This document shows, one piece after another, positions 56,138 to 64,000 of a stretch of DNA of 64,000 bases. Each line of letters starts with the position of its first letter. The stretch's first letter is position 1. Under the pieces are notes generated by a model that did no database searches, was not told where the DNA came from, and saw only the letters and a list, made by a program, of their open reading frames with translations. A program made the position numbers and the translations under genes. The DNA is from Ruminococcaceae bacterium UBA6416 (GTDB taxonomy: Bacteria > Bacillota > Clostridia > Oscillospirales > Acutalibacteraceae): contig DJPI01000008.1 in assembly GCA_002438505.1 (NCBI GenBank), positions 1 through 64,000 on the forward strand. The letters run 5' to 3'.

Positions 56138-57514
56138 ATGAGCTCAATGTTTTTCAAAAAAATTGTTGCCATGATAACATCCTTGCTGATATCATGGGGC
56201 ATCATCACGCTCCCTGCCGCTCCGGAAAAGCCTGACGGCGGAATTAAGAGCGACTGCGTTATCACATTCAATGACAGCGACCCCGGCTGCGCCGGCGGAA
56301 CGGTTTCCGTCACCTCAAACTATGACGGCGAATACAGCGTTTTCTGGGGCACACAAGAGGGCGAAAAGCTCACAGCCGAAAGCGCGGACGGAAAGGAAAT
56401 TCCGTATTCACGCTTTGCAAAAATCAATGTTGAAAACGGCAAGGGCAGCGAAACTCTCAGCGAATTCCTTGCAATTCCCGACGGTGCCGAAACCGTTTTG
56501 CTCTATTTTGAAAACGAGCTTCTTGACACGGACGCCGTCCCGGCGGAAAAAATCAACGCCTATGACGGAAAAATCTATTCCTTCGGCGCCCTCAGCGACG
56601 TCCATTTCGGAAGATATTTTGACGGAACCAAGGATAAGTCCGACACCTCATTCCCAAGAGCGCTCAACTTCCTTGACAGCCTCGGCGTTTCAATGGTCGG
56701 AATGAGCGGTGACCTCTCCTTTGCCGGAGAGACAAGCTCCTTCAAAAAGGTTGGAAAGTATTCCGCTCAGCACGACTTCCCGGTCTTTACCTGCCGCGGA
56801 AACCATGACTGCGGAAACAAGCTCAACACAAAAATGTGGCAGAAATATCTCAACAAGGGCGTTTACGGAAAAGATAAGCGCGAAGGCGTTCTTGCCGTTG
56901 CCGATAACGGTTATGACTTTGTTTTCCGCGGTGAGGAAAGCCACGGCGATGTTTTCATCTTCTTCTCTCAGATTTCCGGCGTTTACGCGCCCGGCGTCCG
57001 TCTTGTTACAGACAAGCAGCTTGACTGGCTTGAGGAACAGTTTGAAACATATAAGAACGAAAGAGTCTATCTCTTCTTCCACACCTTCTTCAACGCGCCT
57101 GACGGCAACCCCAACATGGGCGAGGGCAACCTTGTCAATGACTTCGGCGAGTCATACTCCCTTCCCTACCGCACCGGAAACAAGGACGAAAAGCGCTTCA
57201 GAAGCCTCCTTACCGAATATAAAAACGTAACTTTCTTCAACGGTCACTCACACTTCTCATATGATATGCAAAGCTACAACGCAAGGCTCAACATCACCGA
57301 CTATGACGGAACAACCGCAACAATGGTTCACGTTTCAAGCTGCGCCGCGCCGAGAACAACCGGTCCGCTCCAGCCGAAGCTCAAGTCAAACTCCGGAACA
57401 ATGAGCGAGGGTCTTTTCATCACAGCTTATCCGTCATACATAATTGTCACCGCGTGTGACTTTGTCGGCGGTCAGTTCCTTGCTTATGCAACATACAGAA
57501 TCAACAACAGATGA
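56138..57514 (+). CDS. secreted metallophosphoesterase
   Basis: A 458-aa exported calcineurin-like phosphoesterase. The N-terminal hydrophobic segment (IVAMITSLLISWGIITLPAA) acts as a signal or anchor. A beta-rich N-terminal part is followed by the phosphoesterase domain with LSDVHFGRYFD (DxH), MSGDLSF (GD), CRGNHDCG (GNHD) and FFNGHSH (GHxH). It should cleave phosphate mono- or diesters outside the membrane; the substrate is unknown. AAAGGAG is 10 nt before ATG 56138, and its own promoter and terminator bound it. Confidence 0.92.
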   Translation: MSSMFFKKIVAMITSLLISWGIITLPAAPEKPDGGIKSDCVITFNDSDPGCAGGTVSVTSNYDGEYSVFWGTQEGEKLTAESADGKEIPYSRFAKINVENGKGSETLSEFLAIPDGAETVLLYFENELLDTDAVPAEKINAYDGKIYSFGALSDVHFGRYFDGTKDKSDTSFPRALNFLDSLGVSMVGMSGDLSFAGETSSFKKVGKYSAQHDFPVFTCRGNHDCGNKLNTKMWQKYLNKGVYGKDKREGVLAVADNGYDFVFRGEESHGDVFIFFSQISGVYAPGVRLVTDKQLDWLEEQFETYKNERVYLFFHTFFNAPDGNPNMGEGNLVNDFGESYSLPYRTGNKDEKRFRSLLTEYKNVTFFNGHSHFSYDMQSYNARLNITDYDGTTATMVHVSSCAAPRTTGPLQPKLKSNSGTMSEGLFITAYPSYIIVTACDFVGGQFLAYATYRINNR

Positions 57515-57532
57515 CGTGATAAACAAAAATTC

Positions 57533-57560
57533 AAAAAGCTGCCTTTTGGCAGCTTTTTGA
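57533..57560 (+). terminator. terminator of the metallophosphoesterase gene
   Basis: AAAAAGCTGCC/GGCAGCTTTTT stem with a TTTT loop, ending in a T-run. Confidence 0.92.
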
Positions 57561-57581
57561 TTAACCGGAAGTGGTGTTTAA

Positions 57582-58880
57582 ATGGACTATGAAAAAGCTC
57601 TGAGCTATGTCTACTCAAGAAAAAAATTTGCCAAAAGCAGCTCTCTTGAACGCATCGGCGCTCTGCTTTCGGCGCTCTCAGAGCCGCAAAAAAAGCTGCG
57701 GTTTATCCATGTTCTCGGAACAAACGGAAAAGGCTCCGTTTCGGCAATGACCGCCTCATGCCTCACGGCAGCAGGCTATAAAACGGGAAAGTTCACCTCA
57801 CCGTTCGTTGTGGATTTCCGCGAGCGGATTCAGGTTGACTCAGAGTACATTTCCGAAAGCGACTTTTGCCGCCTGACCGAAACGGTCAAAACAAAAAGCG
57901 AAACGCTTCCGGAAAACCTTCAGCCAACCTTTTTTGAATTCATCCTTGCCGTCTCTCTTCTTTATTTTTGCGAAAAAAAGTGTGACTTTGTTGTTCTTGA
58001 GGCCGGAATCGGCGGCCGGGATGACAGCACCAACATCATTCCCGCGCCGCTTGTTTCAATATTTACCTGCGTTTCCCTTGACCACACGGCTCTCCTCGGA
58101 GATACAGCCGAAGAAATTGCGGAAAACAAGGCCGGCGCAATCAAAAACGGGAGCGTTGTCATCTCCTTTCCCGGTGAAAACGGCGGCTTTGACTTTGTTC
58201 CCCAAAAGGAAAGCGTCTGCAAGATTCTTCGGTGCAAAAGCGCAGAGGAAAACTGCCGGATTGTTTTTCCGGAGATGAAAAAGCTTTGTGTTCTTGAGGA
58301 GAGCATGACAAAAACGGTGCTTAGATATGAAACGCTGGCGTTTTCACTGAAGCTTCCCGGTGAGCACCAGTTTGCAAACGCCGCCTGCGCGCTTGAGTGC
58401 ATGAATGCCCTGCGTTCCCTCGGCTTTTCAATTCCGGACACAGCCTTGAAAAAGGGGATGGAAAGCGCTTTTCTTCCGGCAAGAACGGAGCTTGTTCAAA
58501 ACGAACCGCCGGTTTTGATTGACGGCGGCCACAACGAGGGTGCGGCAAAAACGCTTTCAAATTTCATTGACCGCTTTTTGAGCGGAAAAAAGGTCACTCT
58601 GCTTGCGGCGTTCATGAAGGACAAGGATTATGAAACGGCAATAAAAATCCTTGCGCCAAAATGCGAAAGCATTGTTTTCACTCTCTGCAGCGAGCACCGG
58701 GGCGAAAGCCCCCGTGTTCTTGCCCGGTGCGCGGAAAGGTTCTGCAAAAACGTCTTTTTTGAAGATGACGTTGACGCGGCGCTAAAAAAAGCAGCGGCGC
58801 TTCTTGAACCGGATTCGGCGCTCATAATCGCCGGTTCATTCTATCTTGCCTCGGCCGTGCGCAAAAATTTTATCAACTGA
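57582..58880 (+). CDS. folC: folylpolyglutamate synthase / dihydrofolate synthase
   Basis: A 432-aa Mur-ligase-fold enzyme that adds glutamate to dihydropteroate and folates. The P-loop GTNGKGSV (about 48-55) is followed by FTSPFVVDFRERIQV. EAGIGGRDDSTNI and the C-terminal VLIDGGHNEGA mark the central and ligase domains. Length is normal. The ribosome site is poor (GGAAGTGGTG). It stands 22 bp after the preceding terminator and is followed by its own terminator before the spoIIA operon. Confidence 0.96.
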   Translation: MDYEKALSYVYSRKKFAKSSSLERIGALLSALSEPQKKLRFIHVLGTNGKGSVSAMTASCLTAAGYKTGKFTSPFVVDFRERIQVDSEYISESDFCRLTETVKTKSETLPENLQPTFFEFILAVSLLYFCEKKCDFVVLEAGIGGRDDSTNIIPAPLVSIFTCVSLDHTALLGDTAEEIAENKAGAIKNGSVVISFPGENGGFDFVPQKESVCKILRCKSAEENCRIVFPEMKKLCVLEESMTKTVLRYETLAFSLKLPGEHQFANAACALECMNALRSLGFSIPDTALKKGMESAFLPARTELVQNEPPVLIDGGHNEGAAKTLSNFIDRFLSGKKVTLLAAFMKDKDYETAIKILAPKCESIVFTLCSEHRGESPRVLARCAERFCKNVFFEDDVDAALKKAAALLEPDSALIIAGSFYLASAVRKNFIN

Positions 58881-58911
58881 CACCTTTCGCCAAAAATTTC
58901 TTCTCAAACGG

Positions 58912-58948
58912 CTTACCATAGGCTCGTCCTATGAGTAAGTCATTTTTT
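58912..58948 (+). terminator. folC terminator
   Basis: Imperfect stem CTTACCATAGG/CCTATGAGTAAG followed by CATTTTTT. Confidence 0.7.
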
Positions 58949-58980
58949 ATAATCAAACGCAGGAAAGGAAGATTCGCAAA

Positions 58981-59325
58981 ATGTCTGCAAGGATAGAATA
59001 TCTGAAAAAAGAGATTCGCGTTGTTTTGGACGGAGAAATTGATCACCACAGCGCAAGCCTCATCAGAATAAGCATTGACGATGCAATAATCCACAAGCGT
59101 CCGCAGCTTCTCATTCTTGATTTTTCAAAGGTGAGCTTTATGGATTCCTCGGGAATCGGTCTCGTCATGGGACGATACAAGCTCATGAGAACCGTTGGCG
59201 GAAGAATAAGGGTTGAAAACCTCTCTCCGGCCGCATATAAGGTGATGAGGCTTGCCGGACTTGAAAGACTCGGTGAGCTGAGGATGAGGGAAGCCGAGCC
59301 GCAAAGCGTTCAAAGTTCAACTTGA
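58981..59325 (+). CDS. spoIIAA: anti-sigma F factor antagonist SpoIIAA
   Basis: A 114-aa STAS-domain protein. When dephosphorylated it binds SpoIIAB and releases sigma-F in the forespore. The phosphoacceptor serine is in MDSSGIGLVMGRY (about residue 58). AGGAAAGGAAG precedes ATG 58981. It is first of the three-gene spoIIA operon; I did not find a clear sigma-H promoter in the 100 bp before it. Confidence 0.96.
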   Translation: MSARIEYLKKEIRVVLDGEIDHHSASLIRISIDDAIIHKRPQLLILDFSKVSFMDSSGIGLVMGRYKLMRTVGGRIRVENLSPAAYKVMRLAGLERLGELRMREAEPQSVQSST

Positions 59326-59343
59326 AAAGGAGATTTTAAACGG

Positions 59344-59784
59344 ATGAAAACGATTAACGAGATGAAGCTTACCTTTGAAAGCAAAAGCATTAACGAGGGC
59401 TTTTCGCGCGTTGCGGTTGCAAGCTTTGCCGCCGCACTCGACCCCACCATTGAAGAACTCAATGACATTAAAACCGCAGTCAGCGAAGCCGTTACAAACG
59501 CCATTGTTCACGGCTACCGCGAAAAAATGGGCAAAATTTACATAACCGCCGCAATCACGGACAAGAATATTATCAGAATAAAAATCCGTGACCGCGGAGT
59601 TGGAATTGAGGACATTGAAAAAGCACGTCAGCCGCTTTTCACAACCCTCGGCGGCGAACGCGCCGGGCTCGGCTTCGCCGTGATGGAAAGCTTCACGGAC
59701 AAGCTGAGCGTCCGCTCCGCACCCGGACGCGGAACAACCGTCACACTCGAAAAGAAAATCAGCGGAAAAGCGCTTAACCCGTAA
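59344..59784 (+). CDS. spoIIAB: anti-sigma F factor SpoIIAB
   Basis: A 146-aa serine kinase and anti-sigma factor of the GHKL ATPase family. The N box EAVTNAIVHGY, G1 box IRDRGVGIED and G2 box RAGLGFAVMESF are intact. It holds sigma-F inactive and phosphorylates SpoIIAA. The AAAAGGAG site precedes ATG 59344, 18 bp after spoIIAA. Confidence 0.97.
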   Translation: MKTINEMKLTFESKSINEGFSRVAVASFAAALDPTIEELNDIKTAVSEAVTNAIVHGYREKMGKIYITAAITDKNIIRIKIRDRGVGIEDIEKARQPLFTTLGGERAGLGFAVMESFTDKLSVRSAPGRGTTVTLEKKISGKALNP

Positions 59785-59798
59785 GGAGAGATATTCTT

Positions 59799-60467
59799 TT
59801 GGAAAAAGAAAAAGCAAGTAATGACACCCTTGTTAAAGATAATCTCGGTCTTGTTCATGCCTGCGCCAACAAGTTCCGCGGACGCGGCGCCGAATATGAC
59901 GACCTTTTTCAGGCCGGGTGCGTTGGCCTTTGTAAGGCTGCGGCGAATTTTGACGCCGAGCGCGGCTTTGCCTTTTCAACCTATGCCGTTCCGGTCATCC
60001 TCGGTGAGATCCGCCGGATTTTCCGCGATGGAGGAACGGTCAAGGTTTCGCGCTCACTGAAAGAAAAAGCAAGAGCCGCCCTCAAAACAAAGCAGGAGCT
60101 TGAAAACGAGCTTTCGCGCGAGCCGACAATTTCCGAACTTGCCGGGAAACTCGGCGTTTCCGTCAGCGAAGCGGCGGAGCTTTTGACCGTTTCAATGCCA
60201 GTTATCTCACTGACGGCGCAGGATGAAAGCACCTCAAGGCAGCTTGACATTCCGACCCAGGCGCCGCAGGAGGCTGTTGCGGAAAGGCTCGCGCTCAAAA
60301 AGGTTGTTTCCCTCCTTGAAGAAAGAGACAGAAGGCTCATTGAGTTGAGATACTTCAAAGGCCTGACGCAGGTCAAAACTGCCGAGAAGCTCGGAATGTC
60401 TCAGGTTCAGGTTTCACGGCGTGAAAAGGCTCTGCTCATAAAAATGCGCGAAAGTCTTTTGGGTTGA
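59799..60467 (+). CDS. sigF: RNA polymerase sporulation sigma factor SigF
   Basis: Sigma-70-type factor of 222 aa that drives forespore-specific transcription. Region 2 reads YDDLFQAGCVGLCKAA and FAFSTYAVPVILGEIRR, region 3 is short, and region 4 has LTQVKTAEKLGMSQVQVSRREK. It starts with TTG at 59799, supported by AAGGAGAG with 8-nt spacing. It completes the spoIIA operon, the strongest evidence that this organism forms spores. Confidence 0.97.
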   Translation: MEKEKASNDTLVKDNLGLVHACANKFRGRGAEYDDLFQAGCVGLCKAAANFDAERGFAFSTYAVPVILGEIRRIFRDGGTVKVSRSLKEKARAALKTKQELENELSREPTISELAGKLGVSVSEAAELLTVSMPVISLTAQDESTSRQLDIPTQAPQEAVAERLALKKVVSLLEERDRRLIELRYFKGLTQVKTAEKLGMSQVQVSRREKALLIKMRESLLG

Positions 60468-60571
60468 TTTTTAAAAAGCCCCGGCTTCTGTTTAATTTAA
60501 CCGTTTAAAGCGTTCAAACGACCGAAAGATTTGTGTAATCTTCCAAACCGAAGTTTTTTTGAAAAAAACTC

Positions 60572-60600
60572 TTGACAAACAAAATCAAAAGTGGTTTAAT
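60572..60600 (+). promoter_or_regulatory. promoter of the tryptophan T-box operon
   Basis: Perfect TTGACA (60572-60577), 17-bp spacer, TTTAAT (60595-60600). Confidence 0.85.
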
Positions 60601-60606
60601 CATGTC

Positions 60607-60912
60607 AACAAATGAATATTGATTCTTTCAAACCGATGAGAAAGAGTGAGTAGGTTTTGTTCCTTTTCTTTCAGAGAGCCGCCGGTGGTGGAAACGCGGC
60701 AGGAAAGCCAAGGCTGAATGGACTTTCGAGGGCGAGCGGAAACGGGTTTTCCCGGAGTATGTGAGACGGAGTATGACTCTCCGTGAAAAAAGGTCAGCAT
60801 ATGTTTGTATGCGTTAAGCGGACGCTTTAAGCGTTAAGCCGGGTGGCACCGCAGGATTATGTTATCAGTCCTGTCCCAGCAAGTTATATTGCTGAGACAG
60901 GTTTTTTATTTT
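60607..60912 (+). promoter_or_regulatory. T-box riboswitch with tryptophan (TGG) specifier
   Basis: tRNA-sensing leader. The stem I core CAGAGAGCCGCCGGTGGTGG is typical. The specifier lies in CTGAATGGACTTTCGAGG, giving TGG at 60719-60721. The conserved GGGTGGCACCGCAGG is at 60841-60855. The terminator stem CCTGTC-CAGCAA/TTGCTG-GACAGG (60870-60901) ends in TTTTTTATTTT. Uncharged tRNA-Trp should favour readthrough into the transporter genes. Confidence 0.94.
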
Positions 60913-60937
60913 ACTACGCAAAAAGGAGTGGCGTTTT

Positions 60938-61039
60938 ATGAAAACAAAACGATGGCGACGGCTGAAAAAATTTCACAAATCAAAAAACCGTTACATATCA
61001 ATAAATTATCATTGTATAAAGGAAGGAATTTTATCATGA
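60938..61039 (+). CDS. 33-aa basic leader peptide overlapping trpX
   Basis: Open frame of 33 codons beginning MKTKRWRRLKKFHK. AAGGAG lies 9 nt before its ATG, a better site than many genes here. Its TGA (61037-61039) overlaps the trpX ATG as ATGA, so ribosomes finishing it could start trpX. It contains one Trp codon at position 6 and a very basic N-terminus. It lies after the T-box terminator and would be translated only in readthrough transcripts. A regulatory coupling role is inferred. Confidence 0.55.
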   Translation: MKTKRWRRLKKFHKSKNRYISINYHCIKEGILS

Positions 61040-62109
61040 AAAAGATTATTGCTCTTGTTCTTGCTCTCACGCTCGTTTTCGCCTTTGCCGCCTGCTCCGG
61101 AAATGACGGGGAAACAACCTCCCCCTCCGGCGATTCTTCATCCGCACCGAGCAGCGCAGCCGTAACCTACAAAGTTGGAATCTGCAACTATGTTGACGAC
61201 GCCTCACTCAACCAGATTGTTGACAGCATCAAGTCAAAGCTTTCCTCAATCGAAGGCGAAAAGAATGTTAAGTTTGAAATTTCCTATGACAACTGCAACG
61301 CGGACTCAAACGTCCTCAGCCAGATTGTTGCAAACTTCATTGCGGATGGCGTTGACCTCATGGTCGGCGTTGCAACTCCGGTTGCAATGGCAATGCAGAA
61401 CGCAACAAAGAAGAACAACATTCCCGTTGTTTTCTCCGCCGTTTCCGACCCCGTTGGAGCAAAGGTTGTTTCCTCGCTTGAAAAGCCGGGCAAAAACCTC
61501 ACCGGAACCAGCGACTACCTTGACACGGCTTCAATCATGAACCTTATTTTTGCCGTCAACAGCGGCGTCAAAAAGGTCGGCCTTCTCTATGACATTGGTC
61601 AGGACTCTTCAACCGCAGCAATCAAGGCCGCAAAAGAGTATCTTGAAAAAAAGGGCATTGAGGTTGTTGAACGCACCGGAACAACGGTTGACGAGGTTGT
61701 TCTTGCCGCTCAGGCTCTTGTTTCAGACAAGGTTGACGCTGTTTTCACCCCGACCGACAACACAATCATGAAAGCCGAACTTTCAATCTATGAAATCTTT
61801 GCAAAGGCAGGTATCCCTCATTACACCGGCGCTGATTCATTCGCCCTCAACGGAGCCTTCCTCGGCTACGGAGTTGACTATGCAAACCTTGGCGAGCAGA
61901 CAGCTGAAATGATTGCGGAAATTCTCATTGACAAAAAGGATCCGGCAACAATGGCCGTCCGCACCTTTGACAACGGAACCGCAACCGTTAACACAGAAAC
62001 CTGCGAAGCACTCGGCCTCAAGTTTGAAGAGGTTTCGGAAAAAATCAAGCCCTTCTGCACCGCAGTTAAGAGCATTAAAACGGCCGAAAGCTTTTCTGAC
62101 GTCCAGTAA
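61036..62109 (+). CDS. trpX: ABC transporter substrate-binding protein, TrpX-like
   Basis: A 357-aa lipoprotein (signal peptide ending FAFAAC). The mature domain is of the TrpX/ABC-sub-bind type: ICNYVDDASLNQIVD, VATPVAMAMQNATKKN, VFSAVSDPVGAKVV and GLLYDIGQDSS. The preceding T-box with a TGG codon argues for tryptophan or a precursor as substrate. GGAAGGA supports the ATG at 61036 rather than the longer frame from 60859. It is first of the transporter operon after the leader peptide. Confidence 0.93.
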   Translation: MKKIIALVLALTLVFAFAACSGNDGETTSPSGDSSSAPSSAAVTYKVGICNYVDDASLNQIVDSIKSKLSSIEGEKNVKFEISYDNCNADSNVLSQIVANFIADGVDLMVGVATPVAMAMQNATKKNNIPVVFSAVSDPVGAKVVSSLEKPGKNLTGTSDYLDTASIMNLIFAVNSGVKKVGLLYDIGQDSSTAAIKAAKEYLEKKGIEVVERTGTTVDEVVLAAQALVSDKVDAVFTPTDNTIMKAELSIYEIFAKAGIPHYTGADSFALNGAFLGYGVDYANLGEQTAEMIAEILIDKKDPATMAVRTFDNGTATVNTETCEALGLKFEEVSEKIKPFCTAVKSIKTAESFSDVQ

Positions 62110-62137
62110 CCAACCAGCAACCAAACAAAGCGGTAGA

Positions 62138-62169
62138 CCGCCGGAAGAACAATTTCGTTTTTCCGGCGG
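62138..62169 (+). other. intercistronic hairpin between trpX and trpY
   Basis: CCGCCGGAA/TTCCGGCGG stem with a 14-nt loop. A TTTTTT run follows only after about 10 nt, so it may stabilise the trpX message or attenuate weakly. Confidence 0.5.
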
Positions 62170-62202
62170 CCGCGTCAGGTTTTTTAACGGAGTGATAAAA
62201 AA

Positions 62203-63123
62203 ATGGATCTTCTTCAAACAGCGGCCGAACTCGGGCTGATAAGCTCGCTGACCGTTCTTTCCCTTTTTTTGAGCTATTCAATGCTCAATGTCTGTGACCT
62301 TTCAACCGACGGCTGCTTCACGCTCGGCGCAGCGGTCGGAGCAATGGTTGCTTATTCCGGCCACCCGTTTCTTTCAATCCCGGCGGCGATGATTGCCGGA
62401 GCTCTTTCCGGCTTTATTACCGCATTTTTGCAAACAAAAATGGGCATTGACAGTCTCCTTGCCGGAATCATTGTCAACACGGGTCTTTACTCAATCAACA
62501 TTGCGGTGATGCGCAACGCAACGCTCGTCAACCTCAATTTCAGCGAAACCGTTTTCACAAAGCTTGAAGCGGCGCTTGAGGGAACTCCTCTTGCCGGTCA
62601 GTATAAGCTGATTATTGCGCTTTGCGCGGTTATCCTGGTTGTTCTTTTTCTTGTGTTTTTCCTCAGAACAAATCTTGGCCTTGCGCTGCGTGCAACGGGC
62701 AACAATCCGGACATGGTTCGCTCCTCCTCCGTCAACACGGCAACAATCACAATAATCGGACTTTGCGTTTCAAACTCATTCACCGCCCTTTCCGGCTGTC
62801 TGCTTGCTCAGTCCAACGGCTCGGCGAACATTGACATGGGCAGCGGAATGGTCACCATTGCGCTCGCCTCGCTGCTCATCGGCTCAATCCTTTTCACAAA
62901 GCGCAAAAGCACTGCCGTCCGTGCCGTCTGCGCGGTTGCAGGCGCCCTCATCTTCCGCCTTGTTTACACCCTGGCTCTGCGCCTTCATATGCCGGCATAT
63001 ATGCTCAAGCTTGTTTCCTCCGTCATTGTTATCATTGCAATTTCGGCGCCGTATCTCAAAAAGCAGCTTCCAAAGCTTAAAAGACGCTTTGAGCTGAGAA
63101 AAAAGGAGGGAGCAAAGGTATGA
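62203..63123 (+). CDS. trpY: ABC transporter permease, TrpY-like
   Basis: A 306-aa integral membrane permease of the BPD-transp-2 (branched-chain/ribose) group with about eight to nine helices. LCDLSTDG-like MLNVCDLSTDGCFTLGAAV, the central LRTNLGLALRATGNNPDM coupling loop and the basic tail LKRRFELRKKEG are typical of permeases paired with TrpX-type binding proteins. GGAG precedes ATG 62203. It overlaps the ATPase gene as ATGA. Confidence 0.92.
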   Translation: MDLLQTAAELGLISSLTVLSLFLSYSMLNVCDLSTDGCFTLGAAVGAMVAYSGHPFLSIPAAMIAGALSGFITAFLQTKMGIDSLLAGIIVNTGLYSINIAVMRNATLVNLNFSETVFTKLEAALEGTPLAGQYKLIIALCAVILVVLFLVFFLRTNLGLALRATGNNPDMVRSSSVNTATITIIGLCVSNSFTALSGCLLAQSNGSANIDMGSGMVTIALASLLIGSILFTKRKSTAVRAVCAVAGALIFRLVYTLALRLHMPAYMLKLVSSVIVIIAISAPYLKKQLPKLKRRFELRKKEGAKV

Positions 63124-63908
63124 TGCTTTCCGTTTCTCACATTTCAAAAACCTTTAACCCCGGAACCGTCAACGCAAAATGCGCAATCAATGACCTTTCC
63201 CTTGAGGTTGAAAAGGGAGATTTCATCACCGTTATCGGCGCAAACGGAGCCGGAAAAAGTACTCTCTTCGGCGCAATTTCCGGCTCATTTCTGACTGACA
63301 GCGGACGCATTGTTCTTGACGGAACGGACATCACAATGATGCCGGAGCACAAAAGGTCAAAAAGCATCGGCAGACTTTTCCAGGATCCGATGCTCGGCTC
63401 CGCCCCGGCAATGAGCATTGAGGAAAACCTTGCCCTCGCCGCTCACAGAGGAACGTGGTTCAGCCACACAACAAAAAAGGACAGAGAGGACTTCCGCGAA
63501 CGGCTTTCCGTTCTCGAGATGGGACTTGAGGACAGAATGAAGCAGCCTGTCGGTCTGCTTTCCGGCGGCCAGAGACAGGCTTTGACCCTCCTCATGGCAA
63601 CAATCAATCCGCCAAAGCTCCTCCTCCTTGACGAGCACACAGCCGCCCTCGACCCTGGCACGGCGGAAAAGGTGCTTGCTCTGACGGAAAAAATCATTAA
63701 GGACAATGCCCTCACCTGCCTCATGATAACGCACAATATGCAGTCCGCACTCGACCTTGGCAACCGTACCATCATGATGAACAACGGAAACATTGTTTTT
63801 GACACCAAAGGCGAGGAAAGGAAGAGCCTTTCCGTTTCAGACCTTCTTGAAAAATTCAAGGACAGAGTCGGAAAGGAACTCACAACGGACAGAATTCTGC
63901 TTTCATAG
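63120..63908 (+). CDS. trpZ: ABC transporter ATP-binding protein, TrpZ-like
   Basis: A 262-aa ATPase. Walker A GANGAGKST, Q-loop RLFQDPMLG, signature LLSGGQRQAL, Walker B LLLLDEHTAALDP (His in place of Pro after DE) and switch MITHNMQSAL are present. The DEHTAALDP form is characteristic of this transporter subgroup. The ATG overlaps the trpY stop, and GGAGG lies about 10 nt upstream. Together with TrpX and TrpY it forms a T-box-Trp controlled importer. Confidence 0.94.
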   Translation: MMLSVSHISKTFNPGTVNAKCAINDLSLEVEKGDFITVIGANGAGKSTLFGAISGSFLTDSGRIVLDGTDITMMPEHKRSKSIGRLFQDPMLGSAPAMSIEENLALAAHRGTWFSHTTKKDREDFRERLSVLEMGLEDRMKQPVGLLSGGQRQALTLLMATINPPKLLLLDEHTAALDPGTAEKVLALTEKIIKDNALTCLMITHNMQSALDLGNRTIMMNNGNIVFDTKGEERKSLSVSDLLEKFKDRVGKELTTDRILLS

Positions 63909-63909
63909 C

Positions 63910-63942
63910 AAAAATACGTCGGTCAAAAGCCGGCGTATTTTT
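63910..63942 (+). terminator. terminator of the trpXYZ operon
   Basis: AAAAATACG-CGG/CCG-CGTATTTTT stem-loop (one mismatch pair) with T-run, directly after trpZ. Confidence 0.88.
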
Positions 63943-63952
63943 AATTTTCCTG

Positions 63953-63981
63953 TTGCACAGACGGAAAAACAGTGCTATTAT
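63953..63981 (+). promoter_or_regulatory. promoter of a gene beyond the right edge
   Basis: TTGCAC (63953-63958), 17-bp spacer, TATTAT (63976-63981). No coding sequence is visible in the last 20 bp. Confidence 0.6.
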
Positions 63982-64000
63982 ATGTTGCAGCAGTTTTGAT

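Noticed and set aside
60473..60500. Possible terminator AAGCC-CC-GGCTT after sigF
   Set aside because: The loop would be only two bases and the T-tract is broken, so a working hairpin is unlikely.

Overview
The window looks like the chromosome of a spore-forming Gram-positive anaerobe of the class Clostridia, probably an Oscillospirales/Ruminococcaceae-type gut lineage. Evidence: a complete spoIIAA-spoIIAB-sigF operon; ctsR-mcsA-mcsB-clpC with CtsR boxes; two T-box leaders; LexA with box-like sites; strong AGGAGG ribosome sites with frequent GTG/TTG starts; and many TTGACA-17-TATAAT-like promoters. Base composition looks moderate and even by eye (not counted). I saw no tRNA or rRNA genes, insertion sequences, prophage genes or CRISPR arrays.

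Layout. 1-5231 (minus strand): sugar transferase, SDR, CPBP protease and tadA, preceded by a geranylgeranyl-reductase-like flavoprotein. 5799-13370 (plus): rpoB-rpoC with their own promoter and no ribosomal protein genes upstream; RpoB has a very acidic C-terminal tail. 13462-19095 (minus): TetR, an LysM/G5/M23 peptidase, and a zinc operon zur-znuC-znuBA in which permease and binding protein are one polypeptide, with a 29-bp palindrome on the promoter. 19267-24413 (plus): a T-box-controlled operon encoding a LeuA-like protein that has lost its metal-binding histidines but keeps the leucine-binding domain, a TIM-barrel/acyl-CoA-ligase fusion, and an amidohydrolase. This is the best candidate for an undescribed system.

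24425-33880: TSCPD protein, DUF4474-like protein, alr, FGGY kinase and TetR; an almost gene-free stretch with a 6S-like RNA; an Rrf2 regulator; a secreted lipase-like hydrolase; and pyridoxamine kinase. 34061-35219 holds two N-terminally truncated reading frames that meet head to head at about 34875, which marks a rearrangement or an assembly join. 35274-39359: an amino-acid ABC transporter, an MBL hydrolase and a GtrA-like protein. 39434-44785: a 33-aa amphipathic peptide gene, the clpC operon and a 60-aa basic protein. 44912-50187: a BspA-like LRR protein, DUF3048 lipoprotein, a second small amphipathic peptide (35 aa) with a perfect consensus promoter, and lexA.

50326-63908: a membrane M23 peptidase, proS and a divergent ileS, a secreted metallophosphoesterase, folC, the spoIIA operon, and a tryptophan-type ABC transporter (trpX-trpY-trpZ). 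The transporter sits behind a T-box with a TGG specifier and a 33-codon upstream reading frame that overlaps the trpX start. Where a ribosome site contradicts the longest open frame I give the start it supports. All function calls rest on motifs read by eye; no database search was possible.
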